Part shown: in pieces, positions 33,355-41,108 of the stretch
How the letters are laid out: the number at the start of each line of letters is the position of its first letter
How positions within the stretch are numbered: position 1 is the stretch's first letter
Origin: Streptomyces sp. Isolate_45
GTDB taxonomy: Bacteria > Actinomycetota > Actinomycetes > Streptomycetales > Streptomycetaceae
DNA length: 60,175 bases
Assembly: GCF_024721315.2 (NCBI RefSeq)
Contig: NZ_JANFAK020000042.1
Coordinates: 1-60,175 of the forward strand
Reading direction: 5' to 3'
The notes under the pieces: generated by a model
The model's database searches: none
Told to the model about the DNA's origin: nothing
The model's input: the letters and a program-made list of their open reading frames with translations, nothing else
Program-made: the position numbers and the translations under genes

Positions 33355-33855
33355 GTGATCAGGAACGCGCGCGCCGCCGACGTCAACGCCATAGCCGCCC
33401 TGCACGTGCGGGCCCGGGCCACCTATTACGAGCGCCGGGCCCCGGAGGAGACGTACGCGGGCGACCTCGCGCAGGCGCGGGCCCGCGAGGCCTGGTCCCG
33501 CGCGGTGGCCAGGACCGCGCCGGAGGGCGAGGTCCTGGCCACCGCGCGGGACGGAGAGGTCACCGGGGTCGCCGCCTTCCGCAACGCCGACGGCGAGACC
33601 ACCCTCACCCAGTTCCACGTCGACCCCGACCACTGGCGCCGGGGCACCGGCGCAGCCCTCCACGAGGCCTGCCTCGACGCCTGGCGCCGGGCCGGGATCG
33701 AACGGGTCCGCCTGGAGGTCTTCGAGCACAACCTCCGCGCCCAGGCCTTCTACGCGGCCCACGGCTGGGAGCCGGAGCCGTCGTCCGGCCGTTCCGGCTC
33801 GCACCTCACCCTGCGGTTGCGCGTGCCCGCCGTGCCCGCCGTGTCCGGGGAATGA
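33355..33855 (+). CDS. GNAT-family N-acetyltransferase
   Basis: A 166-residue GCN5-related acetyltransferase. Motif A, which binds acetyl-CoA, is FHVDPDHWRRGTGAALHEACLDAWRR, and motif B is VFEHNLRAQAFYAAHGWEPE. The start is GTG, only seven bases beyond the T run of the PBP terminator, so the promoter must overlap that terminator or lie upstream of it. The substrate amine is unknown. Confidence 0.88.
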   Translation: MIRNARAADVNAIAALHVRARATYYERRAPEETYAGDLAQARAREAWSRAVARTAPEGEVLATARDGEVTGVAAFRNADGETTLTQFHVDPDHWRRGTGAALHEACLDAWRRAGIERVRLEVFEHNLRAQAFYAAHGWEPEPSSGRSGSHLTLRLRVPAVPAVSGE

Positions 33856-33870
33856 GACACCGGGGCGAAT

Positions 33871-33907
33871 GGTTGAAGCTCAAACCGTTCAGTTCGAACC
33901 GTCAACC
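33871..33907 (+). promoter_or_regulatory. possible operator-promoter of the DsbA/FrnE gene
   Basis: The outer bases GGTTGA (33871-33876) and TCAACC (33902-33907) are inverted repeats, and between them lie AAACCGTTC and TTCGAACCG, which are related direct repeats. A dimeric regulator could bind here. No such regulator is encoded next to it. Confidence 0.35.
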
Positions 33908-33932
33908 CCCGGACCCGGAGAGAAGAAGGAAC

Positions 33933-34637
33933 ATGCGCGTCGAGATCTGGAGCGACATCGCCTGCCCCTGGTGCTACATCGGAAAGGCCCGTTTCACCAA
34001 GGGTCTGGCCGACTTCGCGCACCGCGACGAGGTGGAGGTCGTCTTCCGTTCCTTCGAGCTCGACCCGGGCAGCGCCAAGGGCGTCACCGCCCCCGTCGTG
34101 GACATGCTCGCCCGCAAGTACGGCCGCACCCTCGAAGAGGCCCGCGGCATGGAGGAGCAGGTGGCCTCCGCCGCCCGCGCCGAGGGGCTGACGTACCGGA
34201 CCGAGGGCCGCGACCACGGCAACACCTTCGACATCCACCGCCTCCTGCACCTGGCCGCCGCCCGCGGCCGCCAGGAGGAACTGCTCGACCTGGCCTACCT
34301 CGCCAACTTCGGTGAGGAGCGCTCCGTCTTCGACGCCGAGGTGCTGGTGACCCTCGCGGTGGAGGCCGGGCTGGACGAGGTCGAGGCCCGCGCGGTTCTC
34401 GCCGACGACTCCGCCTACGCCGCCGAAGTCCGGGCCGACGAGCGGGAGGCGTCCGAACTCGGCGCCAACGCGGTGCCGTTCTTCGTCCTGGACCGCCGCT
34501 ACGGCATCTCCGGCGGGCAGCCGGCCGAGGTGTTCACCCGGGCCCTGGAGCAGGCTTGGGCCGGCCGCGAGGTCGCCGAGCCCGCCGCTGCCGACGCGTG
34601 CGAGCCCGACGGCTCCTGCGCCGTCCCTCAGAGGTGA
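33933..34637 (+). CDS. DsbA-family (FrnE-like) thiol oxidoreductase
   Basis: A cytosolic thioredoxin-fold protein of 234 residues with no signal peptide. The active site is Cys11-Pro-Trp-Cys14 (IACPWCYIG), and the cis-Pro loop is GANAVPFFVLDRRYGISGGQP, both typical of the FrnE subfamily of 2-hydroxychromene-2-carboxylate isomerase-like proteins. A second cysteine pair, Cys223 and Cys229 (CEPDGSC), sits in the flexible tail; the FrnE of Deinococcus radiodurans also has an additional C-terminal pair that works with the first. The purine run AGAAGAAGGA ends two bases before the ATG. Protection of thiols under oxidative stress is the likely role. Confidence 0.9.
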   Translation: MRVEIWSDIACPWCYIGKARFTKGLADFAHRDEVEVVFRSFELDPGSAKGVTAPVVDMLARKYGRTLEEARGMEEQVASAARAEGLTYRTEGRDHGNTFDIHRLLHLAAARGRQEELLDLAYLANFGEERSVFDAEVLVTLAVEAGLDEVEARAVLADDSAYAAEVRADEREASELGANAVPFFVLDRRYGISGGQPAEVFTRALEQAWAGREVAEPAAADACEPDGSCAVPQR

Positions 34638-34757
34638 GGACGGACAGGCTCGGAACCGGGGTCACCCGGCGACCCCGCCGCACATAAGGGAACCTTGGGG
34701 TGGGCGCGCAGAATTAGGCAATGGACTTTGGGGTGATCCTGGCGCAGAGTTGACGGC

Positions 34758-35816
34758 ATGGGTCTTCCGCTCTCCGACGTGTCCCGCGCCGAGTTCGCGC
34801 ATTCCACCACCTACCTGAACACGGCCACCTGCGGGATCCTCCCGCGGGCGGCCGTCGCGGAGGTACGGGCCCTGGCCGAAGCGGCCGGGGCCGCGGACCC
34901 CGCCGGCTTCGGCGATTTCGACCGGGTGAACCGGGTACGGGCCGCCTTCGCCCGGCTGGTCGGGGTCGCCCCGGCCCGGGTGGCCGTCGGCTCGGCCGTC
35001 GCCACCCACGTCGGGCTGGTCGCCGCCTCCCTCGCGCCCGGAGCCGAAGTCCTCTGCCCCGAGAACGAGTTCGCCTCCGTCATCAACCCCTTCGTAGTGC
35101 GCGGGGACCTCAAGGTCCGCTACGCGCCCCTGGAGGAGATGGCCGGAGCGGTCGGCCCCGAGACGGCGCTGGTGGCCCTGAGCGCCGTGCAGTCCGCCGA
35201 CGGGCGCACGGCCGACCTCGCCGCCGTCCGCGCGGCGACGCGAGCCCACGGCGCGCGCATGCTCGTCGACGCCACCCAGGCGGCGGGTTGGCTGCCCTTC
35301 GACGCCGCGCCCTACGAGTACACCGTGACCGCCGGCTACAAGTGGCTGCTCGGCACGCGCGGGGCCTCGTACCTGACGGTGTCCGAGGAGGCCCAGCAGG
35401 ACCTGACGCCCCTCCACGCGGGGTGGGTGGCGGCGGAGTCCATGTGGGACGCGACCTACGGCCCGATGCCGGAACTCGCCCACGACGCACGCCGCTTCGA
35501 CGAGTCGCCGGCCTTCCTGGCCTACCACGCCGCCGAGCCCTCGCTCGCCCTGCTGGAGCGGATCGGCATCGAGGCCGTCCACGCGCACGACACCGCCCTC
35601 GCCGCCCGCTACCGGGCCGGCCTGGCCCGACTCGGCCACGAACCCGTGCCGGGCACGGCACCGATCGTCTCCGTCCCCGGCCTGGCCTCCCGCCGGCCGG
35701 AACTGCTCGCCGCAGGAGTGTCCACCGCCGCCCGCGCGGGCGCGCTGCGGGCCTCCTTCCACCTCTACAACACCGAGGCGGACGTCGACCGCCTGCTCGA
35801 CGTACTGGAGGGCTGA
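34758..35816 (+). CDS. class V aminotransferase-fold PLP enzyme (EgtE/isopenicillin N epimerase-like)
   Basis: A PLP enzyme of 352 residues in the NifS/class V fold. The Schiff-base lysine is Lys195 in VTAGYKWLLGTRG, and the phosphate-binding Asp and Gln lie in LVDATQAAGWLPFD. The desulfurase loop cysteine of SufS is absent, so the enzyme may be an aminotransferase, epimerase or C-S lyase. EgtE, the ergothioneine lyase, belongs to this group but other egt genes are not nearby. It converges on another class V enzyme gene; a strong inverted repeat lies between them. Confidence 0.85.
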   Translation: MGLPLSDVSRAEFAHSTTYLNTATCGILPRAAVAEVRALAEAAGAADPAGFGDFDRVNRVRAAFARLVGVAPARVAVGSAVATHVGLVAASLAPGAEVLCPENEFASVINPFVVRGDLKVRYAPLEEMAGAVGPETALVALSAVQSADGRTADLAAVRAATRAHGARMLVDATQAAGWLPFDAAPYEYTVTAGYKWLLGTRGASYLTVSEEAQQDLTPLHAGWVAAESMWDATYGPMPELAHDARRFDESPAFLAYHAAEPSLALLERIGIEAVHAHDTALAARYRAGLARLGHEPVPGTAPIVSVPGLASRRPELLAAGVSTAARAGALRASFHLYNTEADVDRLLDVLEG

Positions 35817-35822
35817 CCGCCC

Positions 35823-35859
35823 ACGGTCCCCGTCGCCGTCCGGCCGGCACGGGGACCGT
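35823..35859. terminator. bidirectional terminator between convergent PLP enzyme genes
   Basis: Perfect 11-bp arms ACGGTCCCCGT and ACGGGGACCGT flank a 15-base GC-rich loop. The hairpin serves both converging genes. Confidence 0.85.
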
Positions 35860-35868
35860 TCCCCGCCC

Positions 35869-36939
35869 CTACCGCCAGGCCGAAGCCGCCGCCGAGAGGG
35901 CCGGGGCCGGGTCGGCGGACAGGGCCGCGGCCAGGGCGCGCAAGGACGCCTCGACCGCTTCCGGCGAGGCCGCCGGGCCGTAGTGGTTGACCCGGATCAT
36001 CTCCGAGGCCAGCGCCCCGCCGCCCGCGGCGAGCGGGGCCGCCGGGTCCGCCGCCAGCGCCTTCGCCACCAGCGACGAGGCGTCCGCGACCCGCAGCGTC
36101 GTCGCCACCGGAGCGGCCTGCGCCGCCTCGCGCACCCAGGGGGACAGGCCCAGCGCCGAGGCGCCCGCCCGCGTCGCCCGGGCCGCGCCCGCGTGCCGGG
36201 CCAGGACCGCGTCCGGGCCCTCGGCCCCGATCCGCTCCAGACAGGCCTCCAGCGCCAGCATCTCCAACTGCGCGGGCGCGTGCAGCAGCGTCCTGCGACC
36301 CCCGTCGATCCAGCGCTCCTTCCAGTCCAGGAGGGAGAGGTACGAGCGGCGCGGAGCCGCCGGGTTCTCGGCGAACCGCGCCCACGCGCGCTCCGACACC
36401 GACACCGCCGAGACGCCCGCCGGGCCGCCCATCGCCTTCTGCGCGCCGATCACGCACAGGTCGACGCCCCACGCGTCCGGCAGCAGCGGCTCGGCGCCCA
36501 CCGAGGCCACCGCGTCCAGCATGAACAGCGCCCCGTGGGCCCGTACGGCCTCGCCGATCTCCGCGACCGGGTTGGTGTTGCCGGTGGCCGCCTCGGCGTG
36601 CACGAGCGACACGAAGTCGATCTCCGGGTGCGCGCCGAGGGCGTCGGCCACCTGCGCGCCCGTCACCGCCGTGTCGAACGGCACCGCCAGATCCACCACG
36701 TTCGCCCCGCAGTCGCGCAGCCAGTTGCCGAAGGTGGTTCCGTAGGGGCCGGTGACGACGTTCAGCGCCGTCGAGCCGGGCCGCGCCCCCGAGCGGATGC
36801 ACCCCTCCAGCGGCAGCAGCGCCTCGCCCTGGGTGATCACCACGTCCTGCCGGGTGTCGAGGAGCCGCGCGACCCCCCGCTCGATCGACGCGAAGTGCTC
36901 GGCGGTGAGCGGCGGAAGGTCCAGGAGGGGGTGGGTCAC
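35869..36939 (-). CDS. class V aminotransferase (alanine-glyoxylate/serine-pyruvate type)
   Basis: The 356-residue product belongs to the small class V aminotransferases, which include alanine-glyoxylate transaminases. The PLP lysine is Lys168 in LCVIGAQKAMGGPAG, and the preceding Asp is in LFMLDAVASVG. The GTG start at 36939 is chosen because GAGAG lies nine bases before it and the family sequence starts nearby; a frame-open ATG further upstream would run through the divergent promoter of the amidohydrolase gene. The substrate cannot be told. Confidence 0.83.
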   Translation of the reverse strand: MTHPLLDLPPLTAEHFASIERGVARLLDTRQDVVITQGEALLPLEGCIRSGARPGSTALNVVTGPYGTTFGNWLRDCGANVVDLAVPFDTAVTGAQVADALGAHPEIDFVSLVHAEAATGNTNPVAEIGEAVRAHGALFMLDAVASVGAEPLLPDAWGVDLCVIGAQKAMGGPAGVSAVSVSERAWARFAENPAAPRRSYLSLLDWKERWIDGGRRTLLHAPAQLEMLALEACLERIGAEGPDAVLARHAGAARATRAGASALGLSPWVREAAQAAPVATTLRVADASSLVAKALAADPAAPLAAGGGALASEMIRVNHYGPAASPEAVEASLRALAAALSADPAPALSAAASAWR

Positions 36940-36991
36940 GGCGGTGCTCTCTTCGTCCGGGGTTTCCGGTCGAGCGTACCCAGCACGCACG

Positions 36992-36997
36992 TACAGT
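36992..36997 (+). promoter_or_regulatory. -10 element of leaderless amidohydrolase promoter
   Basis: TACAGT (perfect TANNNT) is followed by six bases and the ATG at 37004. There is no ribosome binding site, so translation probably starts on a leaderless mRNA. Confidence 0.55.
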
Positions 36998-37003
36998 GCC
37001 GAC

Positions 37004-38113
37004 ATGACCGATGCAATGGCCATGGATGACGGCGCAGTCATGCATGTGAAGGGACGTGTGCTCGTCGGGCCCCACGAGGCGCGCGACGAACTCTGGATCG
37101 TCGGCGGCCGGATCTCCTACGAGCGGCCGCGCACCGCCCGCGAGGTCACCACGGTCACCGGCTGGGCGCTGCCGGGCCTGGTCGACGCGCACTGCCACGT
37201 CGGCCTGGACGGCCACGGCGCCGTCGACGCGCCGACCGCCGAACGGCAGGCCCTCACCGACCGGGACGCCGGCACCCTCCTCATCCGCGACGCCGGTTCC
37301 CCCTCCGACACCCGCTGGATCGACGACCGCGACGACCTTCCGAAGGTCATCAGGGCCGGCCGGCACATCGCCCGCACCCGGCGCTACATCCGCAACTACG
37401 CCCACGAGATCGAACCGGCCGACCTCGTCGAGTACGTCGGCCGCGAGGCCCTGCGCGGCGACGGCTGGGTCAAGCTGGTGGGCGACTGGATCGACCGCGA
37501 GGTCGGCGACCTGACGGCCTGCTGGCCGCGCGCCGAGGTCGAGGCGGCCATCGCCGAGGCGCACCGGCTGGGCGCCAGGGTCACCGCGCACTGCTTCGCC
37601 GAGGACTCCCTGCGGGACCTCGTCGAAGCGGGCATCGACTGCGTGGAACACGCCACCGGGCTCACCGAGGACACCATCCCGCTGTTCGCGGAGCACGGCG
37701 TCGCCATCGTGCCGACCCTCGTCAACATCGCCACGTTCCCGAAGATGGCCGCGGGTGGCGAGGCCAAGTTCCCCCGCTGGTCGGCGCACATGCGGCGGCT
37801 GCACGAGCGGCGGTACGACACGGTCCGGGCGGCCTGGGACGCGGGCGTCCCGGTGTACGTCGGCACCGACGCGGGGGGCTCCCTGCCGCACGGGCTGGTC
37901 GCCGCCGAGGTCATGGAACTCGTCAAGGCCGGGATCCCCGCCCTGGACGCCCTCTCGGCGACGGCCTGGGCGGCGCGCGAGTGGCTCGGCAGGCCCGGTC
38001 TGACCGAGGGCGCGCCGGCGGACCTCGTCGTCTACGGCGCCGATCCGCGGGCCGACGTACGGGCGCTGGCGGCGCCGGACCGGGTGATCGTGAACGGGAC
38101 GGTCCGCGCCTAG
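37004..38113 (+). CDS. amidohydrolase (imidazolonepropionase-like)
   Basis: A metal-dependent hydrolase of 369 residues. The metal ligands can be followed: His-x-His in LVDAHCHVGLDG, the carboxylate-bearing lysine candidate in GWVKLVGDW, His in RVTAHCFAED, His in CVEHATGL and the final Asp in VYVGTDAGGSLPHG. The C-terminal PADLVVYGADPRADVRAL closes the small beta-sandwich domain. Family members hydrolyse cyclic amides and ureides or imidazolone rings; the substrate here is unknown. It is divergent from the class V aminotransferase gene, with 64 bases between the starts. Confidence 0.9.
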   Translation: MTDAMAMDDGAVMHVKGRVLVGPHEARDELWIVGGRISYERPRTAREVTTVTGWALPGLVDAHCHVGLDGHGAVDAPTAERQALTDRDAGTLLIRDAGSPSDTRWIDDRDDLPKVIRAGRHIARTRRYIRNYAHEIEPADLVEYVGREALRGDGWVKLVGDWIDREVGDLTACWPRAEVEAAIAEAHRLGARVTAHCFAEDSLRDLVEAGIDCVEHATGLTEDTIPLFAEHGVAIVPTLVNIATFPKMAAGGEAKFPRWSAHMRRLHERRYDTVRAAWDAGVPVYVGTDAGGSLPHGLVAAEVMELVKAGIPALDALSATAWAAREWLGRPGLTEGAPADLVVYGADPRADVRALAAPDRVIVNGTVRA

Positions 38114-38446
38114 TGCCGTGGCCGGAAGGGTCCACCGCCCGGCCGCAGCACCGGACCGTCGACCCGCCGGGTTGACGGGCCGTGTCGTCGTGGCCCGTCC
38201 GTCGTTTGAAACGCCCTGTCAGGGGGGTGACGGGCCCTGTGGGCGTGGCGGGGGAGTACTTGTGTGCCACCCGGGGCGCAATGAATCGAATGTATGCGTG
38301 GAAACCACCCGTTGGGGTGAACTCCCTCCGGGTATCCGCCCGTTCACCCGGAGTGCGTAAAAATTCCCAGGGTCGAGGCCGTCGGCGCGCGCAATGTCCC
38401 CCATTGGCGGCGCGACGGCTCCCATCTCCCCGGGGGTTCCACCACC
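38114..38446 (+). other. intergenic leader with two competing hairpins
   Basis: No gene was seen in these 333 bases. Two hairpins share bases and exclude one another: GGGTGAAC (38315-38322) with GTTCACCC (38342-38349), and TCCGGGT (38327-38333) with ACCCGGA (38346-38352). They lie about 100 bases upstream of the LAETG protein gene and could be an operator or part of an RNA leader. Confidence 0.45.
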
Positions 38447-39400
38447 TTGAACAGCAACAGCTTCCGCATGCCCGCGGCCGCCCTCCTCGCCGCGGGGGCG
38501 GTCGCCCTCCTCACCGCTCCGCCCGCCCTCGCCACGGGCGGCGCCGGCGGTGGGGGCGAGGGCAGTTCCGGCGCCGTCGTCCTGCGGGCCGGACTGGACG
38601 TGAGCCTGCTCAACAAGACCGTGCACGTCCCGCTGAAGACCACCCTGAACGAGGTCAGCGCGCCGGAGACGGCCCAGAAGACCGCCCTCACCGTCACCCT
38701 CGACGGCGTCGAGCAGGGCAAGCCGGTCAGCGTCCTGAAGGCGGACGTCGCCACCGCCGAGGCGACCGCGGACAAGAACCGGGCCGAGGCCGAGGCCAAC
38801 CTCGCGAAGGCCCGCGTGCACGTCCCGGGACTGCCCGCCCTCTCCCTCGTCGAGGTCGAGAAGGTCACCTCCAAGGCCGTCTGCGAAGCGGGCAAGAAGC
38901 CGGTGGCCACCTCCAATATCCTCGGCACCGTGACCGCGTTGGGCAAGAAGGTCACCCTGTCCGCCGGTGGTCCCACCCGGGTGGACGTCCCGGGCGTCGG
39001 CTCGGTCACCCTGCAGCTCTCCAGTACGGGGACCACGTCCACCACGGCCGCCGCGACCGCGCTGCGGCTCAAGGTGCTGGTGAACCCGCTCGACCTGAAC
39101 GTGGCGCGGGTCGAGGGCGAGATCGTGCTCGCCGAGGCGCACTGCACCTCCCCGGCGGGCCCGGCCCCGAGCGCGTCGGCCGAGCCCGTGGCCAAGCCGG
39201 ACACCAAGCCGGCGGCCGTCGCCGACGTCAAGCCGCAGTCCGGGACGGGCGGCAAGCCCGCCACCACCCAGGCCAACCTCGCCGAGACCGGCGCCGGTTC
39301 GGTGACCCCGTACGTGGCGGGCGGCGCGCTGCTCCTGCTCGGCATCGGCGGGTGCGCGCTCGTGGTCACCCGGCGCGGGAAGGCCCCGCAGGGTTCGTGA
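38447..39400 (+). CDS. LAETG sortase-anchored surface protein
   Basis: A secreted wall protein of 317 residues. It has a Sec signal peptide (AAALLAAGAVALLTAPPALA, cleavage near residue 29), a body with Lys/Thr-rich strands that includes two cysteines (146, 233), a Pro/Lys/Ala linker (about 235-275), then LAETG at 278-282, a hydrophobic segment (286-306) and the basic tail RRGK. LAxTG is the class E sortase signal of Streptomyces. The start is TTG; the next ATG is seven codons downstream. From memory, S. coelicolor SCO1860, a reported sortase substrate, is the equivalent. The function of the body is unknown. Confidence 0.88.
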   Translation: MNSNSFRMPAAALLAAGAVALLTAPPALATGGAGGGGEGSSGAVVLRAGLDVSLLNKTVHVPLKTTLNEVSAPETAQKTALTVTLDGVEQGKPVSVLKADVATAEATADKNRAEAEANLAKARVHVPGLPALSLVEVEKVTSKAVCEAGKKPVATSNILGTVTALGKKVTLSAGGPTRVDVPGVGSVTLQLSSTGTTSTTAAATALRLKVLVNPLDLNVARVEGEIVLAEAHCTSPAGPAPSASAEPVAKPDTKPAAVADVKPQSGTGGKPATTQANLAETGAGSVTPYVAGGALLLLGIGGCALVVTRRGKAPQGS

Positions 39401-39442
39401 CCGGCGCGGGCAAGGCGTCGCGGGGTTCGTGACCCGGCGCGG
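39370..39442 (+). repeat. imperfect tandem repeat over the end of the LAETG gene
   Basis: A unit of about 31-32 bases that starts CCGGCGCGGG and ends GGTTCGTGA occurs at 39370-39400 and again at 39401-39432, with a partial third copy, CCCGGCGCGG, at 39433-39442. The first copy encodes the last residues and stop of the LAETG protein. Confidence 0.75.
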
Positions 39443-39489
39443 CGAGTTCCCGCCGGACTCGTGGGGGGCCGGTGGCGCGCACCGGGAGC

Positions 39490-39507
39490 GGGCGTCGACC
39501 GACGCCC
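39490..39507. terminator. hairpin between the convergent LAETG and CapA-like genes
   Basis: GGGCGTC and GACGCCC form a perfect 7-bp stem with the loop GACC, just after the CapA-like stop codon. Confidence 0.55.
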
Positions 39508-39521
39508 CTCCCGCGGCCCGC

Positions 39522-40748
39522 TCAGCGGGTGGCGTGCTCCAGGCCCTGGGCGCCGGCCCCGCGCGAGGTCACGGCCTCGGTGACCTGCCGGTCGATGCGC
39601 CCGTACTTGGCGCGCTTCGCCGCCGGGAGGGCGGTGTCGGAGGTCGAACAGGAGGCGCAGACCACCCGGAACGGGGGCCCCATGTCCGAGTACTGCGTGA
39701 GGTACTCGGCCTTCACCACCTCCCAGCGGCCCGGATGCGCCGCCGAGGGGGAGAAGGTGAACCGGGGGATCGAGGACTGGTTGCCGCGCAGCTTGTCGGC
39801 CGGTACGAAACTGGCGACCTGGTCGCCCATGCCGAAGACCACCCAGGTGCCGTTGATCTTCTCGTAGGGCTGGGGCACGTGGTTGTGCGTGCCGATGACC
39901 AGATCGATGTCGGCGAGGCCGTCGGCCGAGCGCGAGGCGGTCAACGCCTGCGCCAGATCACGTTGCTGCTGGTCGGGCGCGGTCTGCCACTCGGTGCCCC
40001 AGTGGATGCTGAGCACCACCACGTTCGCGCCGGCGGCCCGGGCCGCCCGGGCGTCGTCGACGATCCGCCGCTGGTCGATGAGGTTGACCGCCCATGGCTT
40101 GCCCGCGGGGAGCGGGATGCCGTTGGTGCCGTACGTGTACGACAGCTGGGCGACCTTCGCGCCGCCCGCCGAGAGCAGGGCGGGGGCCTTGGCCTCCTCG
40201 GCGCTGCGGGCGGAACCGACGTGGGGGATCCCGACCCGGTCGAGGTGGTCGAGGGTGCGGACGAGGCCGTCGTAGCCGTCGTCCAGGGTGTGGTTCGAGG
40301 CGGTCGAGCAGCTGTCGTACCCGGCGTCCTTGAGCGCGTCGGCCAGCTGGTGGGGGGCCTTGAAGGTCGGGTACCCGGTGTAGGGGCCGCCGGGTCGCCC
40401 GTACGGTATCTCGTGGTGGCAGATCGCCAGGTCGGCGGCGGACACCACCGGTTTCACGCCGGCGAGTATCTTCCGGAAGTCGTACTCGCCCGCCTTGCCC
40501 GCGTCAGCCGCCGACCGCTGGATGATCGACGGGTACGGGATGATGTCACCGGTCGCCACCAGCGTGAACGGCTTTCCGGGGCTGCCGCCGGTCGCCGCCG
40601 GGCCGGATTCGGTCCCCCCTGGCCGGCCCTGGAACCGTTGGTCCGTCGCGCCGCCGGTGTCGAGCAGGTTCGGGACCGCGTACACGGCCGCGCCGCCCGC
40701 CACGACCAGCCCCGCCAGGGCCACGCCTATTCGTATGGAAGCCTTCAC
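39522..40748 (-). CDS. CapA-family (poly-gamma-glutamate type) secreted or membrane-anchored protein
   Basis: A 408-residue member of the CapA metallophosphatase-like family. One hydrophobic segment follows the start (IRIGVALAGLVVAGGAAVYAV), so the enzyme is anchored or secreted. The family motifs are ATGDIIPYP, DLAICHHEIPYG (where the usual NLE is changed), CSTASNHTLDDGYDGL, VLSIHWGTEWQ and VIGTHNHVPQPYE. These contain the His and Asp metal positions. The GTG start has AGGGGG nine bases upstream; longer frames upstream run through GC-rich noncoding DNA. It may act on a cell-envelope polymer; the substrate is unknown. Confidence 0.88.
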   Translation of the reverse strand: MKASIRIGVALAGLVVAGGAAVYAVPNLLDTGGATDQRFQGRPGGTESGPAATGGSPGKPFTLVATGDIIPYPSIIQRSAADAGKAGEYDFRKILAGVKPVVSAADLAICHHEIPYGRPGGPYTGYPTFKAPHQLADALKDAGYDSCSTASNHTLDDGYDGLVRTLDHLDRVGIPHVGSARSAEEAKAPALLSAGGAKVAQLSYTYGTNGIPLPAGKPWAVNLIDQRRIVDDARAARAAGANVVVLSIHWGTEWQTAPDQQQRDLAQALTASRSADGLADIDLVIGTHNHVPQPYEKINGTWVVFGMGDQVASFVPADKLRGNQSSIPRFTFSPSAAHPGRWEVVKAEYLTQYSDMGPPFRVVCASCSTSDTALPAAKRAKYGRIDRQVTEAVTSRGAGAQGLEHATR

Positions 40749-41102
40749 GGCCGCCGCCCCCTGTCGTCGCACACTGTCGGCACACCTGCCGGGGCCGCCA
40801 TCGTAGGCGCGCCCCGCGCGCCCCGCCGTCGGGGCCCGCCGTCCGGGGACCGCGCCCCGCCCCGCGGGCGCCACACGATCCCGTGGTGCCGCCGGGGGCC
40901 GTACGCCCTGAGCCCGGCGCGGTGGACCGGGCATCCGGGACTCGCGGGCCGCGCGCTGTCGATCGAGGCCCGGATCCCCGTGTGCCCCCGGCCGCACGCC
41001 GCAGACGGTCCCGGTCCGGCCACCCCGCCGGCCGTCGCCCCCTCGGCCTTCGGGCCCGCAACCGGTCCCGGGCCCGCCCGCCCCGGTTACCGCCCGCCCC
41101 GG
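40749..41102. other. GC-rich intergenic region without a gene
   Basis: The 354 bases between the CapA-like and CobC-fusion genes hold no open frame with coding character. The right end contains the perfect 16-base tandem repeat at 41077-41108. Confidence 0.5.
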
Positions 41103-41108
41103 TTACCG
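41077..41108. repeat. perfect 16-bp tandem repeat at the end of the cobC fusion gene
   Basis: CCCGCCCCGGTTACCG occurs twice in a row (41077-41092 and 41093-41108). The second copy contains the TAA stop (minus strand) of the cobC fusion gene; the first would hold the same stop shifted downstream. Confidence 0.85.

Noticed and set aside
34758..35816. Assigning the PLP enzyme as EgtE or as a second cysteine desulfurase
   Set aside because: The desulfurase cysteine loop is absent and no other ergothioneine gene is near, so only the fold was named.
38299..38330. A SigE-type promoter (AAC-N17-TCC) before the LAETG gene
   Set aside because: The motif is short and its match lies within the competing hairpins; the evidence is too weak for a call.
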